Assembly (NCBI GenBank): GCA_903919925.1
Contig: CAIXKO010000422.1
Span: 1 to 32,221, forward strand
Length of the DNA: 32,221 bases
Origin: an uncultured Bacteroidota bacterium
Lineage (GTDB): Bacteria > Bacteroidota > Bacteroidia > Bacteroidales > UBA12481
Reading direction: 5' to 3'
The notes beneath the pieces are model-generated. The model was not told the origin of the DNA. It made no database searches and saw nothing but the letters and a program-made list of their open reading frames with translations. A program made the position numbers and the translations under genes. Below, piece by piece: positions 6,688 through 15,951 of this stretch; positions within the stretch are counted from its first letter, which is position 1, and every line of letters begins with the position of its first letter.

Positions 6688-9600
6688 TTACATATCCCAG
6701 AATCCAACGTCCAAGGTGCATTGTCTTAAAACGCCATATGAGGTGCCGACTGAATTGATCGCATAAGCGCGCCACCAGAATGATGTCGCATCATGATAGC
6801 AGCCAGCTATCATTGCATCGAACAGACCTGTGGTTCCACTAATGATGACTTTCGTGTCTGCTGTGGTCGGACTTCCGGTTGCATTGTGGCAAATGCCTCT
6901 CTCAGTAATAGTTGAACCGCCATCAGAAGTTACTTCACTATTTATGGTGTTGATATCAGAATGTTGGTTCACTGCCCGCCTGATGGATGTCCAGGGATCA
7001 GTGAATCCGGACGTGACGGACGGTGCTGTTGCTCCGCCTGATGTAGTGAAATCAACTTCGGCACCATAGGCGGTGCCTGCTGAATTTATAGCATAAGCAC
7101 GGCAATGATAGGTTGTACTTGATGACAGTCCGGAAAGCGTGGATGAAATGGATCCGGTACCGGTTCCCGAAGTGACTTTTGAGTTGGCAGTTGTCGGGGT
7201 CGCTGATGTGCTGTAACAAATTCCTTTTTCTGTTACAGATGCGCCACCATCGGCGCTAACATTACCAGCTAAGGTTGCTCCTGAGGAACTGATTGAAGTT
7301 GCCGGAGAGGTTGTAGTAGCGGTCGGTGCTACCGGTGTTGATCCGGTTGTGAATGACAACTGCGATCCATAGGCAGTGCCCTGGGAGTTGATTGCATATC
7401 CTTTTACATAATAGGTTGTATTGGCAGCAAGTCCGGTTGCCAATATATCACAGTAACCGGTTCCGGTTCCCGAATACTGCTTAAATGTATAACTCGAGGT
7501 GGTTGGTGAGCCGGCGGTGTTCATGACATATCCGCGCTCGGTTACCGTCGCTCCACCATCTGCGGTCACCTGACAGCCCACCCAGAAAGAGTTATAGGTT
7601 ACTTGACCCGGGGTTGTTGTGGTAACGGAAGGAATGTAAAGGTTGGCAGAGGTTGTGAATGAAACATAACTTGCATAAGTAGTTCCTTGTGAGTTTGTTG
7701 CATACGCACGAACATAATAGGTCGTCGAAGCTGACAATCCGGATAGGTTGGCCGAGAAGCTGCCAGTTGTGCCGGAGGCCGTTTGAACACTGTTAGCAGT
7801 CGTCGGTGAGCTTGTGGCCGATGACCAACATATTCCACGGGCAGTGATTGTTGCACCACCATCAGAGCTCACGCTTCCACCGGATGCAGCAGTTGTCTGG
7901 GTAATGCTTGTTGCCGATGTGGTGGATGAAACGGTTGGCGCAAATAATTGGGCTGAAGTTGCGAATGAAATCTGGGTCCCATAAGTGGTGCCATTGGCAT
8001 TGGTTGCATAAGCACGCACATAATAAGTTGTACTGGCAGCAAGGCCAGTGAGATATCCGGTAAATGATCCTGTACCGGTTCCAGCTGAATAGGCGCTGTT
8101 TGATGTGGTTGGAGCGGCTCCGGTTGACCAGCAGATTCCTCTAGCGGTAACGGAAGATCCTCCATCCGATGTTACGTTTCCTCCGGATGTGGCACTGTTG
8201 TAGGTGATGCCTGAAGCTGCCGTGGTTGCTGCAACCACCGGCGCAGTTGCGGAAGTGTTAAAGCTACCGGGAGTACCATAAAGAACGGTTCCGTCAGCAT
8301 TTGTGGCATAGCAGCTGAATTGATAGTTGGTTCCGGGTGTTAATCCGGTAATATTTTTTGTAAAGGCTCCGGTTCCGGTTGGCACTGATGCGGACGTTTT
8401 GTTGTCCGTTATGGCAGGCGCACCACCAATTTTGTACACAAATCCACGGTCGGTAACCGAATGGCCACCATCATCGGAGACGGTTCCGTTCATCGTTATC
8501 GAGGTGGGCATCCCGCCATTGGTTGCCGTTGTCAAGGCTACTGTCGGAGTGGTTGATAATGTGGTGAATGATATTGCACTTGCCGAGAGAGTGGTGCCGG
8601 CTGAATTGGTAGCGAAGGCCTTAACATAATAGAGCCGATTTTTCAGCAGTCCGGTAAGGGCTTCGGACATGGCTCCGGTACCGGTAGCTGGACTATCCAC
8701 TTTCTGCGAATCGGCAGTGGTGGGAGTACTATCCAGTTTGTAGTACCATCCCCTGTTGGTGACCGATGCACCACCATCAGCATCCACGCTGCCGTTTAGC
8801 GTTGCTGATGTGGCAGCAATTGAGGTGGCAGCGGAAGTGGTTACGGTTGGAAGGTTTGCACTTGTCGAGAATTGATCATAAGAAGCACACAATGAGGTAC
8901 CGCTTGCGTTAGTGGCGTAGGTCTTAACATAGTATGTCGTGCCCGGCGATAATCCGGTAATTCCTTTGGTGAAAGCTCCTGTTCCAGTAGGTACTGGTGC
9001 TGGCACTTTATTATCCGTTATTATTGGAAGGCTACCGGCTTTATAAACAAAACCACGGTCAGTAACGCTCTGACCACCATCATCGCTAACCGATCCTCTG
9101 AATGTGGCTGAGGTTGGAGTTAAATCTATGCTGATCGATATTTGAGCGGTCGGTAGCCCTAGTGTTGTGAAAGAAGTCTGCACTCCGTAATACGTTCCGG
9201 TTTCGGTAGTAACATAAGGCCTGATATAATAGGTCTGGCCCAGTGTCAGGCCGGTTGCCGTACTTGAGAACGTGGTGACTGATGTACCTCCATTAGTGGT
9301 TTTCGAATCTGACGTGGTCGGAGTACCGGTGGTATTCCAGCATAAGCCGCTGACAGTGATTGCTGTCCTGCCGTCGGTGGTCACCGTTCCTCCGACCGTT
9401 GCTTGGGAAGAGGTTACCCCTGTTACCGAACCGGTGGAAACGGCCCCGGCGTAACCATCATAATAATATTTGAGCTTCGGAGTGTTATATTTTCCTCCGA
9501 GCATTTTCAGGAATATCGGATTCACAATACTGAGCTGAGCCATAGCGAACTCGTTAACGGAATCTTCCGGATAGGTATAGCCCCCAACATTGATTAAGAG

Positions 9601-10821
9601 GTCACCACCGGCGGCCACGGATGTAAAAGCGTAACCGTTCTGCCATTCGGGTGACATCCCGGTTGGATTGTCCGGATGGAGAAATGAAATAGGCAATTCA
9701 TTGCCAGAAATATAGGATCTGGTATAGGCCCCAAAATCCGCTTTATCAAAATTGGCAGGGTACTGGCCAAAGCGGTAATACCAATTCAAAAAATAATATG
9801 TTCCCCCGGATATGGCTGGTGAATAGTTCGATCCGGCCAGGATCAAGCTTATCCGCTCGGATGTTCCTGGGAACACCTTCATAACAGGAAGCGTTCGGGT
9901 TCCAACTATTTCGGTGGTAAAACTCGCAGTTTGGCTGTTACTGAGCTGCCAGTGGCCTTGTGAAGTGAATGATGAATCGGCACCTTGGACCAAATTATCG
10001 CCGATAAACGGAAGTTGTAAAAAATCGTAATCATAGGTGATCAGACCGACTCTGAGGTACTTGTCTCCACTGGCAAACTTTTCATTCAAGTAGGCAACGC
10101 CGGCTGAATTGAGCGAAAAGGTCTGCTCGCCTGAGGCAAATAGAACCGGCTCTGAAATAACCTGTGAGTATGGATAGAATGGGTAATCAACAAAGTTGGT
10201 TCCCCCTTCATACTTCACCAAAACCACCCTGCAAGGGGTGTAAGTATTGCTCACACAGGTCAATAGAATCTCTGCCTTGGAAATCACTCGCATCGATGAA
10301 ATCGAAGAAAGATCAATCTGAAGGTAGGCTCTGGAATTATCCACATAATAGTTACCCCTGCCGGCGGTGACCGCATTGGTGACTTCAAACCGTGTCCACA
10401 CATCAAGAAATGAATCATTACCGGAAGACTTGGCAGTGGCATTTCCGGCGGTGCAATTAAGTAGATGGTTGGTAAGGGTTTTCAGATGGTTATTATAAAG
10501 ACCGAGGCCAGGACCGGATTCATTCGATCCTTTTGTCATTGACTTCATGGTTCCACCAGTAATGGTTCCGTTTAATTCGGTGGACCCTTCAGTCAAGGCA
10601 TGGTTATAATCGTACCAGGAGGAAATCCGATAGGGTTTGGTGGTGATCCGGGTGCGGATATTGAGTGGATTGAGCGAGTTGATAACCACATAGGGAGTGA
10701 GCCGGTCGTTTCCTTCAACCAAGTTGGTCAGGGATTTATTCTCGCTGCCCAACCATTCTTTCTCCTTCATGATATCGCTGACCTTCAGGAGGCCGGTTCT
10801 CTGCAACGGGTTATTTGCCAT
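6688..10821 (-). CDS. Large tail-fibre/adhesin-like protein with nine FN3-like repeats
   Basis: A 1377-residue protein, probably a virion fibre that binds the host surface. Residues 1 to about 455 form an N-terminal region with beta-rich, lectin-like character (DNSRAYLQIDLSSI... DKYLRVGLITYDYD), possibly carbohydrate binding. After this come nine tandem repeats of about 95-105 residues, each with the pattern DGG.(S/T)(V/I)T.RG..., PTT..., GTG(T/A)... and TTYYV(R/K)AYATN..GT.YG...FTT, a fibronectin-III-like repeat common in Bacteroidetes surface proteins. The ninth repeat is divergent and ends with an aromatic cap (CTLDVGFWDM). No signal peptide is present, as expected for a virion protein. 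It overlaps the upstream S74-domain gene by 11 bp. The repeats make several antisense open frames, which are ignored. Confidence 0.85.
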   Translation of the reverse strand: MANNPLQRTGLLKVSDIMKEKEWLGSENKSLTNLVEGNDRLTPYVVINSLNPLNIRTRITTKPYRISSWYDYNHALTEGSTELNGTITGGTMKSMTKGSNESGPGLGLYNNHLKTLTNHLLNCTAGNATAKSSGNDSFLDVWTRFEVTNAVTAGRGNYYVDNSRAYLQIDLSSISSMRVISKAEILLTCVSNTYTPCRVVLVKYEGGTNFVDYPFYPYSQVISEPVLFASGEQTFSLNSAGVAYLNEKFASGDKYLRVGLITYDYDFLQLPFIGDNLVQGADSSFTSQGHWQLSNSQTASFTTEIVGTRTLPVMKVFPGTSERISLILAGSNYSPAISGGTYYFLNWYYRFGQYPANFDKADFGAYTRSYISGNELPISFLHPDNPTGMSPEWQNGYAFTSVAAGGDLLINVGGYTYPEDSVNEFAMAQLSIVNPIFLKMLGGKYNTPKLKYYYDGYAGAVSTGSVTGVTSSQATVGGTVTTDGRTAITVSGLCWNTTGTPTTSDSKTTNGGTSVTTFSSTATGLTLGQTYYIRPYVTTETGTYYGVQTSFTTLGLPTAQISISIDLTPTSATFRGSVSDDGGQSVTDRGFVYKAGSLPIITDNKVPAPVPTGTGAFTKGITGLSPGTTYYVKTYATNASGTSLCASYDQFSTSANLPTVTTSAATSIAATSATLNGSVDADGGASVTNRGWYYKLDSTPTTADSQKVDSPATGTGAMSEALTGLLKNRLYYVKAFATNSAGTTLSASAISFTTLSTTPTVALTTATNGGMPTSITMNGTVSDDGGHSVTDRGFVYKIGGAPAITDNKTSASVPTGTGAFTKNITGLTPGTNYQFSCYATNADGTVLYGTPGSFNTSATAPVVAATTAASGITYNSATSGGNVTSDGGSSVTARGICWSTGAAPTTSNSAYSAGTGTGSFTGYLTGLAASTTYYVRAYATNANGTTYGTQISFATSAQLFAPTVSSTTSATSITQTTAASGGSVSSDGGATITARGICWSSATSSPTTANSVQTASGTTGSFSANLSGLSASTTYYVRAYATNSQGTTYASYVSFTTSANLYIPSVTTTTPGQVTYNSFWVGCQVTADGGATVTERGYVMNTAGSPTTSSYTFKQYSGTGTGYCDILATGLAANTTYYVKGYAINSQGTAYGSQLSFTTGSTPVAPTATTTSPATSISSSGATLAGNVSADGGASVTEKGICYSTSATPTTANSKVTSGTGTGSISSTLSGLSSSTTYHCRAYAINSAGTAYGAEVDFTTSGGATAPSVTSGFTDPWTSIRRAVNQHSDINTINSEVTSDGGSTITERGICHNATGSPTTADTKVIISGTTGLFDAMIAGCYHDATSFWWRAYAINSVGTSYGVLRQCTLDVGFWDM

Positions 10822-11971
10822 TTTTCAGATTCTCCAATTCGTTGGTCAAAGCGGCCATCTTGGAATCCAGGTACTGCACTGCTGAAGCAAGAATTGCGGT
10901 ATAGTGTTCATAATACAATCCGAGCGATCCATCCGGCCGGTGCATGACCATTTCGGGCAGGATCTTTTCCATTTCCTGAGCTCCAAATCCAAAATCCCGC
11001 TGTCCTTCCTTTTTCCCGATGAGCCAGGTGAACCAGTACGGATTTGTCTTCCGGACAATTCCGATTCCGAAAGCCGGGGTCATGCGTTCGAAGTCTTTCT
11101 TCAGCCGCATATCAGATACTGAATTGAAAAAGTATCCGTCGCCGGTTGCCTTAACATCGCCAGTAACCTCTATACTGTTGGAAAAATAGCCGCAACCGGT
11201 TACTGAGAATCCCCCTGATACTGTTTTGGCCCGGGTTGAACCGTTAAACATCATTTCGAACCAGGTATCGGAGGCCAATTTTTGACCTTTAGCGTAAAGC
11301 ACTCCACCGGTAACGGATTGGAGATATATCATTCCATCGTTAGCGATGACTAAGTTGGCACCATCGGAATAAATCGTTGAAGTATAGGTGCCACCAACAA
11401 AACTGATTCCTTGATATGCTGCAAGTGTTGAATAACCAGCGGAATAAATCGATCCGGAAACGTTTAGGGTGGTAAGGGTTCCAACCGATGTAAGTGAGGA
11501 AGAAACTACCGTGGATTTCAAAACTGTACCAGTCAACGTATTTGCATCAGCGGTAACTGTAATAGCAGCAGAACCATCGAAGTTAACTCCGTTTATGGCT
11601 CTTGTGGTGGCCAGTTTGGTTGCTGTAGCAGCATTCCCGGTGGTACTTTGATTGAGTGTTGGAACATCATTTACCGTGATGGTCCTGAAGCTGGCACCTC
11701 CCGCTGAAGCGGAAGGTGCTGCCAGGAATGAGTTCTGGGCACGACTGGTGGATAACCGGGGATAGAGACTATCAAGATAGGTTTCATCCACTTTCAGGGA
11801 TACATCGCCGGTGCCGGCATCGGCCCCGGAGGATGCATTGATTAATACACCTGTGGAAGCAACGACCACGATTTTTCTTAGCACGGATGCCCCAACTGTT
11901 ACAATATCAAGGTCCAACCTTTGGATACTGCCGTCCTGGACCTGAGTTCCCCGGATATTAGTTATGCCCAT
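10811..11971 (-). CDS. Tail fibre with C-terminal S74 intramolecular chaperone domain
   Basis: A 386-residue fibre protein. The N-terminal two thirds are low-complexity, beta-rich and Thr/Ser/Gly/Ala-rich, typical of trimeric fibre shafts. The last 100 or so residues form a Peptidase_S74 (endosialidase-type) chaperone domain, starting at SDMRLKKDF with the conserved Ser-Asp where self-cleavage is expected. It ends in a helical coil (QYLDSKMAALTNELENL). In known members the domain trimerises the fibre and then cuts itself off. The gene lies 8 bp downstream of the 428-aa fibre gene and overlaps the start of the 1377-aa gene, so the fibre genes are translationally linked. The receptor is not predictable. 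Confidence 0.88.
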   Translation of the reverse strand: MGITNIRGTQVQDGSIQRLDLDIVTVGASVLRKIVVVASTGVLINASSGADAGTGDVSLKVDETYLDSLYPRLSTSRAQNSFLAAPSASAGGASFRTITVNDVPTLNQSTTGNAATATKLATTRAINGVNFDGSAAITVTADANTLTGTVLKSTVVSSSLTSVGTLTTLNVSGSIYSAGYSTLAAYQGISFVGGTYTSTIYSDGANLVIANDGMIYLQSVTGGVLYAKGQKLASDTWFEMMFNGSTRAKTVSGGFSVTGCGYFSNSIEVTGDVKATGDGYFFNSVSDMRLKKDFERMTPAFGIGIVRKTNPYWFTWLIGKKEGQRDFGFGAQEMEKILPEMVMHRPDGSLGLYYEHYTAILASAVQYLDSKMAALTNELENLKNGK

Positions 11972-11979
11972 TTTAGATT

Positions 11980-13266
11980 TTACTTACGATAGGTTGCGCG
12001 AAGTTTATCTCCGGTCTGTGGAGTCACCAGCATGGAAATGGTTACGCCAGAAATGGTGTAATCATTACCAGCTCCTGATTCCAGCAAAATCCCGTTTAAA
12101 TACACCTCCTGAGATCCGGCAATCGGAGAGTTGGCCAGGGTGAAGGTCACGTTTGAACCGTTAACCGTTCCTGAAGGTGTTTCACCGGTAATGAAGTTAG
12201 CAGCGGTAAAGGTTGTCGGATTGGTTCCGGCGGTTACCCTGCCATAGGTGTCCACGGTCACACTGGTATAAGTTCCCGGTGCGGCAATAACTCCACTAGC
12301 CAGAGCAATGGTCGGGTTGCCGGCAACACCATCTCCATTGGTGACAACAATTCCGGTGCTTTGTGCAATGCTTCTCGGGGCGATTGTACCATCAACTGTC
12401 TGGACAATGATGCCCACACCGGCTGCTGCCAGGGAGGTTAAAACTGCATCCAGAGGCTGGGCACCAATATCGGCACAAGCCAGGTTCCGACTGGCACCGG
12501 CAGTGATTCGTCCGTAAGCATCGTAAGTCAGGTAAGGCACACTGGCTCCGGAGGCAGCACCGATCGATGCACCGGTAACAACAGTTGCAAGGTCAATGTT
12601 ATCGGCATTAACGACGATCCGACCGGTTGAAGCTGTCCCAACGTCCATGGTACTTCCGGTCTTGGTCATACCGGCGCCAGCCAGGATGGTTCCTGCTCCG
12701 GAAAACTGGACGAAAGTCATTGAGGTAGTTCCGACCACGATTGCGCCATCGGTGGAGAGAATCCAGCCGGAGTCAGCGTTTGCTGTTCCTTCACAAACGA
12801 AAGCGAACATCCCGGATTTTACATCTGCGGCGGTATCGGCATCAGCTGAGCGAGCCCAGGCACCTGCTGCACAAACGTAAATACCGTTTTCGCTTGCCGT
12901 CGTTTGGTTTTTAACTAAAACACGGTCCCCGGCAATGACGGAAACACCGTCAATAGTTTGAGCTGCGGTTAGGGTAATGTTGGCGGTGGTTGCAGCACGC
13001 ACTGCATCCTTTGCAGTAATTCCGGCAGCGGAATTCTGAACATCGATCAACCGGGCTGCATCATTTGCAGTTAACGGCTGGGCCAGGTTGGTGAGCTTAA
13101 AGTTGCCCATGGACTGATCGGCTGCGAATGCGACCGTTCCTTCCTTTCTGATAAAACTGGCTCCGTCGGCCAGTTTAGTTGTGACGATTGCTGCCCCTGC
13201 AGCAACGTCGGCATCGACAATCCCAAGATTGACGAGTTGCGCTTTACGAATGAGTGTTGTTGACAT
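11980..13266 (-). CDS. Tail fibre protein
   Basis: A 428-residue phage fibre. It has Ala/Thr/Gly/Val-rich beta segments and a domain around residues 85-195 (TAAQTIDGVSVIAGDRVLVKNQ... SGWILSTDGAIVVGTTSMTF) that recurs in tail fibres of many phages. Tandem sub-motifs (DTYGRVTAGTN, YDAYGRITAGAS) suggest a repetitive shaft. The last 70 or so residues (VNGSNVTFTL ... VYLNGILLESG ... GDKLRATYRK) are shared with the C-terminus of the 129-aa protein immediately upstream. It lies 13 bp downstream of that gene, in the same minus-strand operon. Confidence 0.82.
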   Translation of the reverse strand: MSTTLIRKAQLVNLGIVDADVAAGAAIVTTKLADGASFIRKEGTVAFAADQSMGNFKLTNLAQPLTANDAARLIDVQNSAAGITAKDAVRAATTANITLTAAQTIDGVSVIAGDRVLVKNQTTASENGIYVCAAGAWARSADADTAADVKSGMFAFVCEGTANADSGWILSTDGAIVVGTTSMTFVQFSGAGTILAGAGMTKTGSTMDVGTASTGRIVVNADNIDLATVVTGASIGAASGASVPYLTYDAYGRITAGASRNLACADIGAQPLDAVLTSLAAAGVGIIVQTVDGTIAPRSIAQSTGIVVTNGDGVAGNPTIALASGVIAAPGTYTSVTVDTYGRVTAGTNPTTFTAANFITGETPSGTVNGSNVTFTLANSPIAGSQEVYLNGILLESGAGNDYTISGVTISMLVTPQTGDKLRATYRK

Positions 13267-13279
13267 AAAAACTATTGAA

Positions 13280-13669
13280 TTAGGTGGTTAAGAAAGAATA
13301 GTCGACAATGATCTTGTCGCCCGAAAAAGGTGCGGTGTTGAAATATATCTGATTAACTCCCTGCTCGGAGTAATCCTCTCCACGGAATTGACGCACACCG
13401 TTCAGGTATACTTGTGGGGATAATGCAATAAAATTGTGCGAGGTTGTGAAAAGTTTGTTTGTTCCATTAACTGCCCCGGTTAGCCCATAATCAGAGGTTT
13501 GTGAAGTTGGGTCAGTTCCTGGAACAACTTCTCCGCCACTTCCAATAAGGGAATCAATAATGTCATGCAATATCTCCTGGAGATCCACCCCGGTAATAAC
13601 CCGGGCACGGTTGCCGTGGATGCGTTCAGTAATCCGGTTTTTAAGGGTCAGTATCGAGAATATTGCCAT
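13280..13669 (-). CDS. Small tail/fibre-associated protein
   Basis: A 129-residue protein. The N-terminal 45 residues (LKNRITERIHGNRARVITGVDLQEILHDIIDS) are helical and look like an anchor or oligomerisation segment. The C-terminal 70 residues (VNGTNKLFTTSHNFIALSPQ, VYLNGVRQFRGEDYSEQG, FSGDKIIVDYSF) form the same small beta domain found at the end of the downstream 428-aa fibre. It starts 2 bp after the stop of the 533-aa structural gene. It is likely a fibre or baseplate adaptor; the shared domain is seen, the role is inferred. Confidence 0.72.
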   Translation of the reverse strand: MAIFSILTLKNRITERIHGNRARVITGVDLQEILHDIIDSLIGSGGEVVPGTDPTSQTSDYGLTGAVNGTNKLFTTSHNFIALSPQVYLNGVRQFRGEDYSEQGVNQIYFNTAPFSGDKIIVDYSFLTT

Positions 13670-13671
13670 GG

Positions 13672-15273
13672 CTACTGATTGACGAAGTCACCGTTAAAAT
13701 CATCATTGAGATCGGCGGCGACTATTTCCCGAGAATAGTTTTCATTTGAAAATGACTGGGTATATTCAAAGTCGATGGAGAACAAATCCTGCTTATCCTT
13801 GCGGTGGGCTACTTGTGCCGTATTAATAAGGACCGGTATCAGTTTCCCCCCGGATAACCGGTACACGTTTTTCGAAAGGAAAAAGTCCCTTATCCAGGCC
13901 GATGATTCGGGGGTGATCCATCCGGTGTTGCATTTGAATTTCCGGGTCTCGGTAACCGAAAGCTGGGATAATTGGTGATTCATTTCCGTGAAATCCGAAC
14001 CGAGAACCGAGCTGTATTGCACGCGATCATACTCCAAGGCATCCTCCTGGTCACCGATAAACCGGATGGTATCGTATCCACCGAGTGAATTCAGGAACAG
14101 AAAAGCACGCTCGCTTTCATGGAAAGCGTAATCAATCCGGAACGTCCGTATTTCGCTGATCCTTTCCAGGTGCCCATCTTCCATCCATACCTGGTATTGA
14201 ACCAGCTGGTCAGTTTCCCATCCCGGAACCTGCATCACGGAAGGCGTGCAGGTTAATTCGTAAACCTTCTTTTCAGTGGGGTTGTCTATTGAGGATATCG
14301 GGTATGATGAATTTCCTGATCCATCCTTAAAGAGGAATGATATTCGAAGAATCAAAGAGTCCACCGGTTCTTGTAACAAAAAGAAAAGCTTTTCAGTCTG
14401 ATCCCTGGTAACCACTTTCTCCAATGGCTGCCAGGTTAAAAAGTAGTTGTTATATTGAAGTTTGGCCCAGAATGATGTGTTTCCATGGTTATAAACAGCT
14501 TCCTGCAAGGCAGAAATCCCTGCCGCCAAAACGAAAAAGGAATCAGATTCAGTCAAAGCCTGCTGAGTGATATCGCTACCGAACTGCTCAAAATAGCGAA
14601 CCCTGTATTCCCGACATGCGTTCGGTCGAACCAGCATCAAGGGTGTTGTCGGCTCAGGGAATTGAAAGCTAGGATAAACAAGATCATCAAAGAGTTTATG
14701 GATATCGAAAGTGGTGATGCCTAACTCGTTAACGGGATGAATGTCTTCCCCTATTTTAACCCAATTTTCACCGGATTTGAGCATGACCTGCAAACCTAGT
14801 TTGTAAAATGGCCGTGCGATTTGGTTACGGCCACTCATGCCTCCTAACGGCAATCTCTCCCAAGATGACCATTGACATTCCCAGTCTATCGCGTATTGGT
14901 CACCCATTTCCCTTGCCTCCAGGACCAGGGCCAATGGTTCTTTTGTTATGGTAAAATCGGAGGAAAGATCATAATTGAGTGAAGCCGAGATAAAGAATGC
15001 TTCGAACCAATCCTCTGTTGCCGGCTTGCTGCTATTGTCATGAACCTGAGTACCGGATCCATCGGGCACCGGTTTACAGGTAAACCTGACTGTTTTACCA
15101 TTCCAACGAAATTCTATCCAATCATCCTCGAACCCTGATCCATACTCAACAAACTGTAGGACGAAGAATATCTTCGAGCCTGCTTGCTCCAAAAAATTGT
15201 CAGATTGCAAACAGAACCGGACCGGGTTTCCGGTCAACGCAACTAAGGGAGGTGATTTGAGAACAGTCAGCAT
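13672..15273 (-). CDS. Phage tail structural protein, first gene of fibre operon
   Basis: A 533-residue protein starting at an ATG at 15273. The sequence is beta-rich and aromatic, with repeated patterns of the kind seen in tail hub and distal tail proteins of Bacteroidetes phages (WIEFRWNGKTVRFTC, LALVLEAREMGDQYAI, FSIDFEYTQSFSNENYS). It has no signal peptide or transmembrane helix, and no enzyme motif was seen. It is the first gene of the fibre/tip operon, read from the promoter at 15291-15327, and is followed after 2 bp by the 129-aa gene. A distal-tail or hub role is inference. Confidence 0.68.
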   Translation of the reverse strand: MLTVLKSPPLVALTGNPVRFCLQSDNFLEQAGSKIFFVLQFVEYGSGFEDDWIEFRWNGKTVRFTCKPVPDGSGTQVHDNSSKPATEDWFEAFFISASLNYDLSSDFTITKEPLALVLEAREMGDQYAIDWECQWSSWERLPLGGMSGRNQIARPFYKLGLQVMLKSGENWVKIGEDIHPVNELGITTFDIHKLFDDLVYPSFQFPEPTTPLMLVRPNACREYRVRYFEQFGSDITQQALTESDSFFVLAAGISALQEAVYNHGNTSFWAKLQYNNYFLTWQPLEKVVTRDQTEKLFFLLQEPVDSLILRISFLFKDGSGNSSYPISSIDNPTEKKVYELTCTPSVMQVPGWETDQLVQYQVWMEDGHLERISEIRTFRIDYAFHESERAFLFLNSLGGYDTIRFIGDQEDALEYDRVQYSSVLGSDFTEMNHQLSQLSVTETRKFKCNTGWITPESSAWIRDFFLSKNVYRLSGGKLIPVLINTAQVAHRKDKQDLFSIDFEYTQSFSNENYSREIVAADLNDDFNGDFVNQ

Positions 15274-15290
15274 TAATGTGTTTTATTTGA

Positions 15291-15327
15291 CAATTCTAGG
15301 TCAGAAGCGATCAGAATAAAAGGACAG
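15291..15327 (-). promoter_or_regulatory. Late promoter for fibre operon (CTGTCCTTTT-N19-TAGAATTG)
   Basis: On the minus strand CTGTCCTTTT (15327-15318) is followed after exactly 19 nt by TAGAATTG (15298-15291). That box is one mismatch from the Bacteroidetes -7 consensus TAnnTTTG. The box CTGTCCTTTT ends 44 nt before the ATG at 15273. The same layout occurs at 16667-16703 and 30589-30625. Confidence 0.75.
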
Positions 15328-15329
15328 TT

Positions 15330-15365
15330 AAAAGAGCCGCAACCTGTTTTTATTGGTCACGGCTC
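15330..15365 (-). terminator. Intrinsic terminator ending the lysis operon
   Basis: Read on the minus strand, GAGCCG (15365-15360) pairs with CGGCTC (15339-15334), with an inner ACC/GGT pairing and a loop, followed by TTTT (15333-15330). It ends the lysis transcripts 28 bp after the 62-aa gene and directly precedes the next late promoter. Confidence 0.75.
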
Positions 15366-15393
15366 CTGAGTAACCTATGAGCAGAGAAGTAAA

Positions 15394-15582
15394 TTAACCC
15401 GGATCCAGATCCGGCTTTGTTACCGGATCCTCTACCAGTGGTTCCAATGGGGGTTTAGCCTCTTTTCTTGTCTTGAATTCCCGAACGATTTTAAAACCCC
15501 ATTTAGCGGTCTCGTATATCAGAGGACCTACGTTGACGAGGTATTTCAGGAAAATGGGGAAGTATCTCAATAACTTCCACAT
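15394..15582 (-). CDS. Small membrane-associated protein of lysis cassette
   Basis: A 62-residue protein (MWKLLRYFPIFLKYLVNVGP) with an N-terminal hydrophobic/amphipathic stretch, a basic middle (FKIVREFKTRKEAK) and an acidic, Pro-rich tail. It could be a small holin-like, antiholin-like or membrane-anchored accessory, but no family is recognised. It is the last gene of the lysis cassette, 2 bp after the 117-aa gene, and is followed by the terminator at 15330-15365. Confidence 0.6.
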   Translation of the reverse strand: MWKLLRYFPIFLKYLVNVGPLIYETAKWGFKIVREFKTRKEAKPPLEPLVEDPVTKPDLDPG

Positions 15583-15584
15583 GG

Positions 15585-15938
15585 TTAAGCTGCTTTGATG
15601 ATCCTTGCCAGAGCAATACCATCCCGGGCTACATCATTGATCGACATGGCAGTCTTGAAGCTTTGAACAATGATTGCCTTAGCCTTGGCGGTGTTACAAT
15701 TCAGCCGTTCAATAACGAATGCGACAATTTCAGCTTGTTCGGTTTCATCAAGATCCTGGAACTCATCCCAGAACTTGGCAGCTGACCGGATCACTTTCGG
15801 AACCTGCGGGATATCTCCAATGAAAAGGACTGTATCCTTTACACTGAATTTTCCGTCACTCATGGCCGACTGCACGTCTTCGGTAATGTCCAGGACAAAA
15901 CCCACGCAATTCTTAATGTTCTCAATTCCTTCTTTCAT
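15585..15938 (-). CDS. Hypothetical protein of lysis cassette
   Basis: A 117-residue helical protein (MKEGIENIKNCVGFVLDITEDVQSAMSDGKF...) of a kind often found beside endolysin genes in Bacteroidetes prophages. It has no clear transmembrane helix and no enzyme motif. The acidic middle (WDEFQDLDETEQAEIVAFV) and the helical C-terminus suggest a soluble or membrane-peripheral protein. It lies 13 bp after the M15 peptidase gene and 2 bp before the 62-aa gene. The function is unknown. Confidence 0.62.
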   Translation of the reverse strand: MKEGIENIKNCVGFVLDITEDVQSAMSDGKFSVKDTVLFIGDIPQVPKVIRSAAKFWDEFQDLDETEQAEIVAFVIERLNCNTAKAKAIIVQSFKTAMSINDVARDGIALARIIKAA

Positions 15939-15951
15939 GGTCTCTAAATTT

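Noticed and set aside
6688-7100. Diversity-generating retroelement variable region at the fibre C-terminus
   Set aside because: No reverse transcriptase, template repeat or C-type lectin fold is visible in the window; the divergent last repeat alone is not evidence.
7599-8165. Minus-strand alternative-frame ORFs inside the large fibre gene
   Set aside because: They are caused by the repeated codons of the FN3-like repeats and show Pro/Gln-rich shadow composition.
6800-9460. CRISPR-like periodicity
   Set aside because: The roughly 300-bp periodicity is coding FN3-like repeats, not short repeats with unique spacers.
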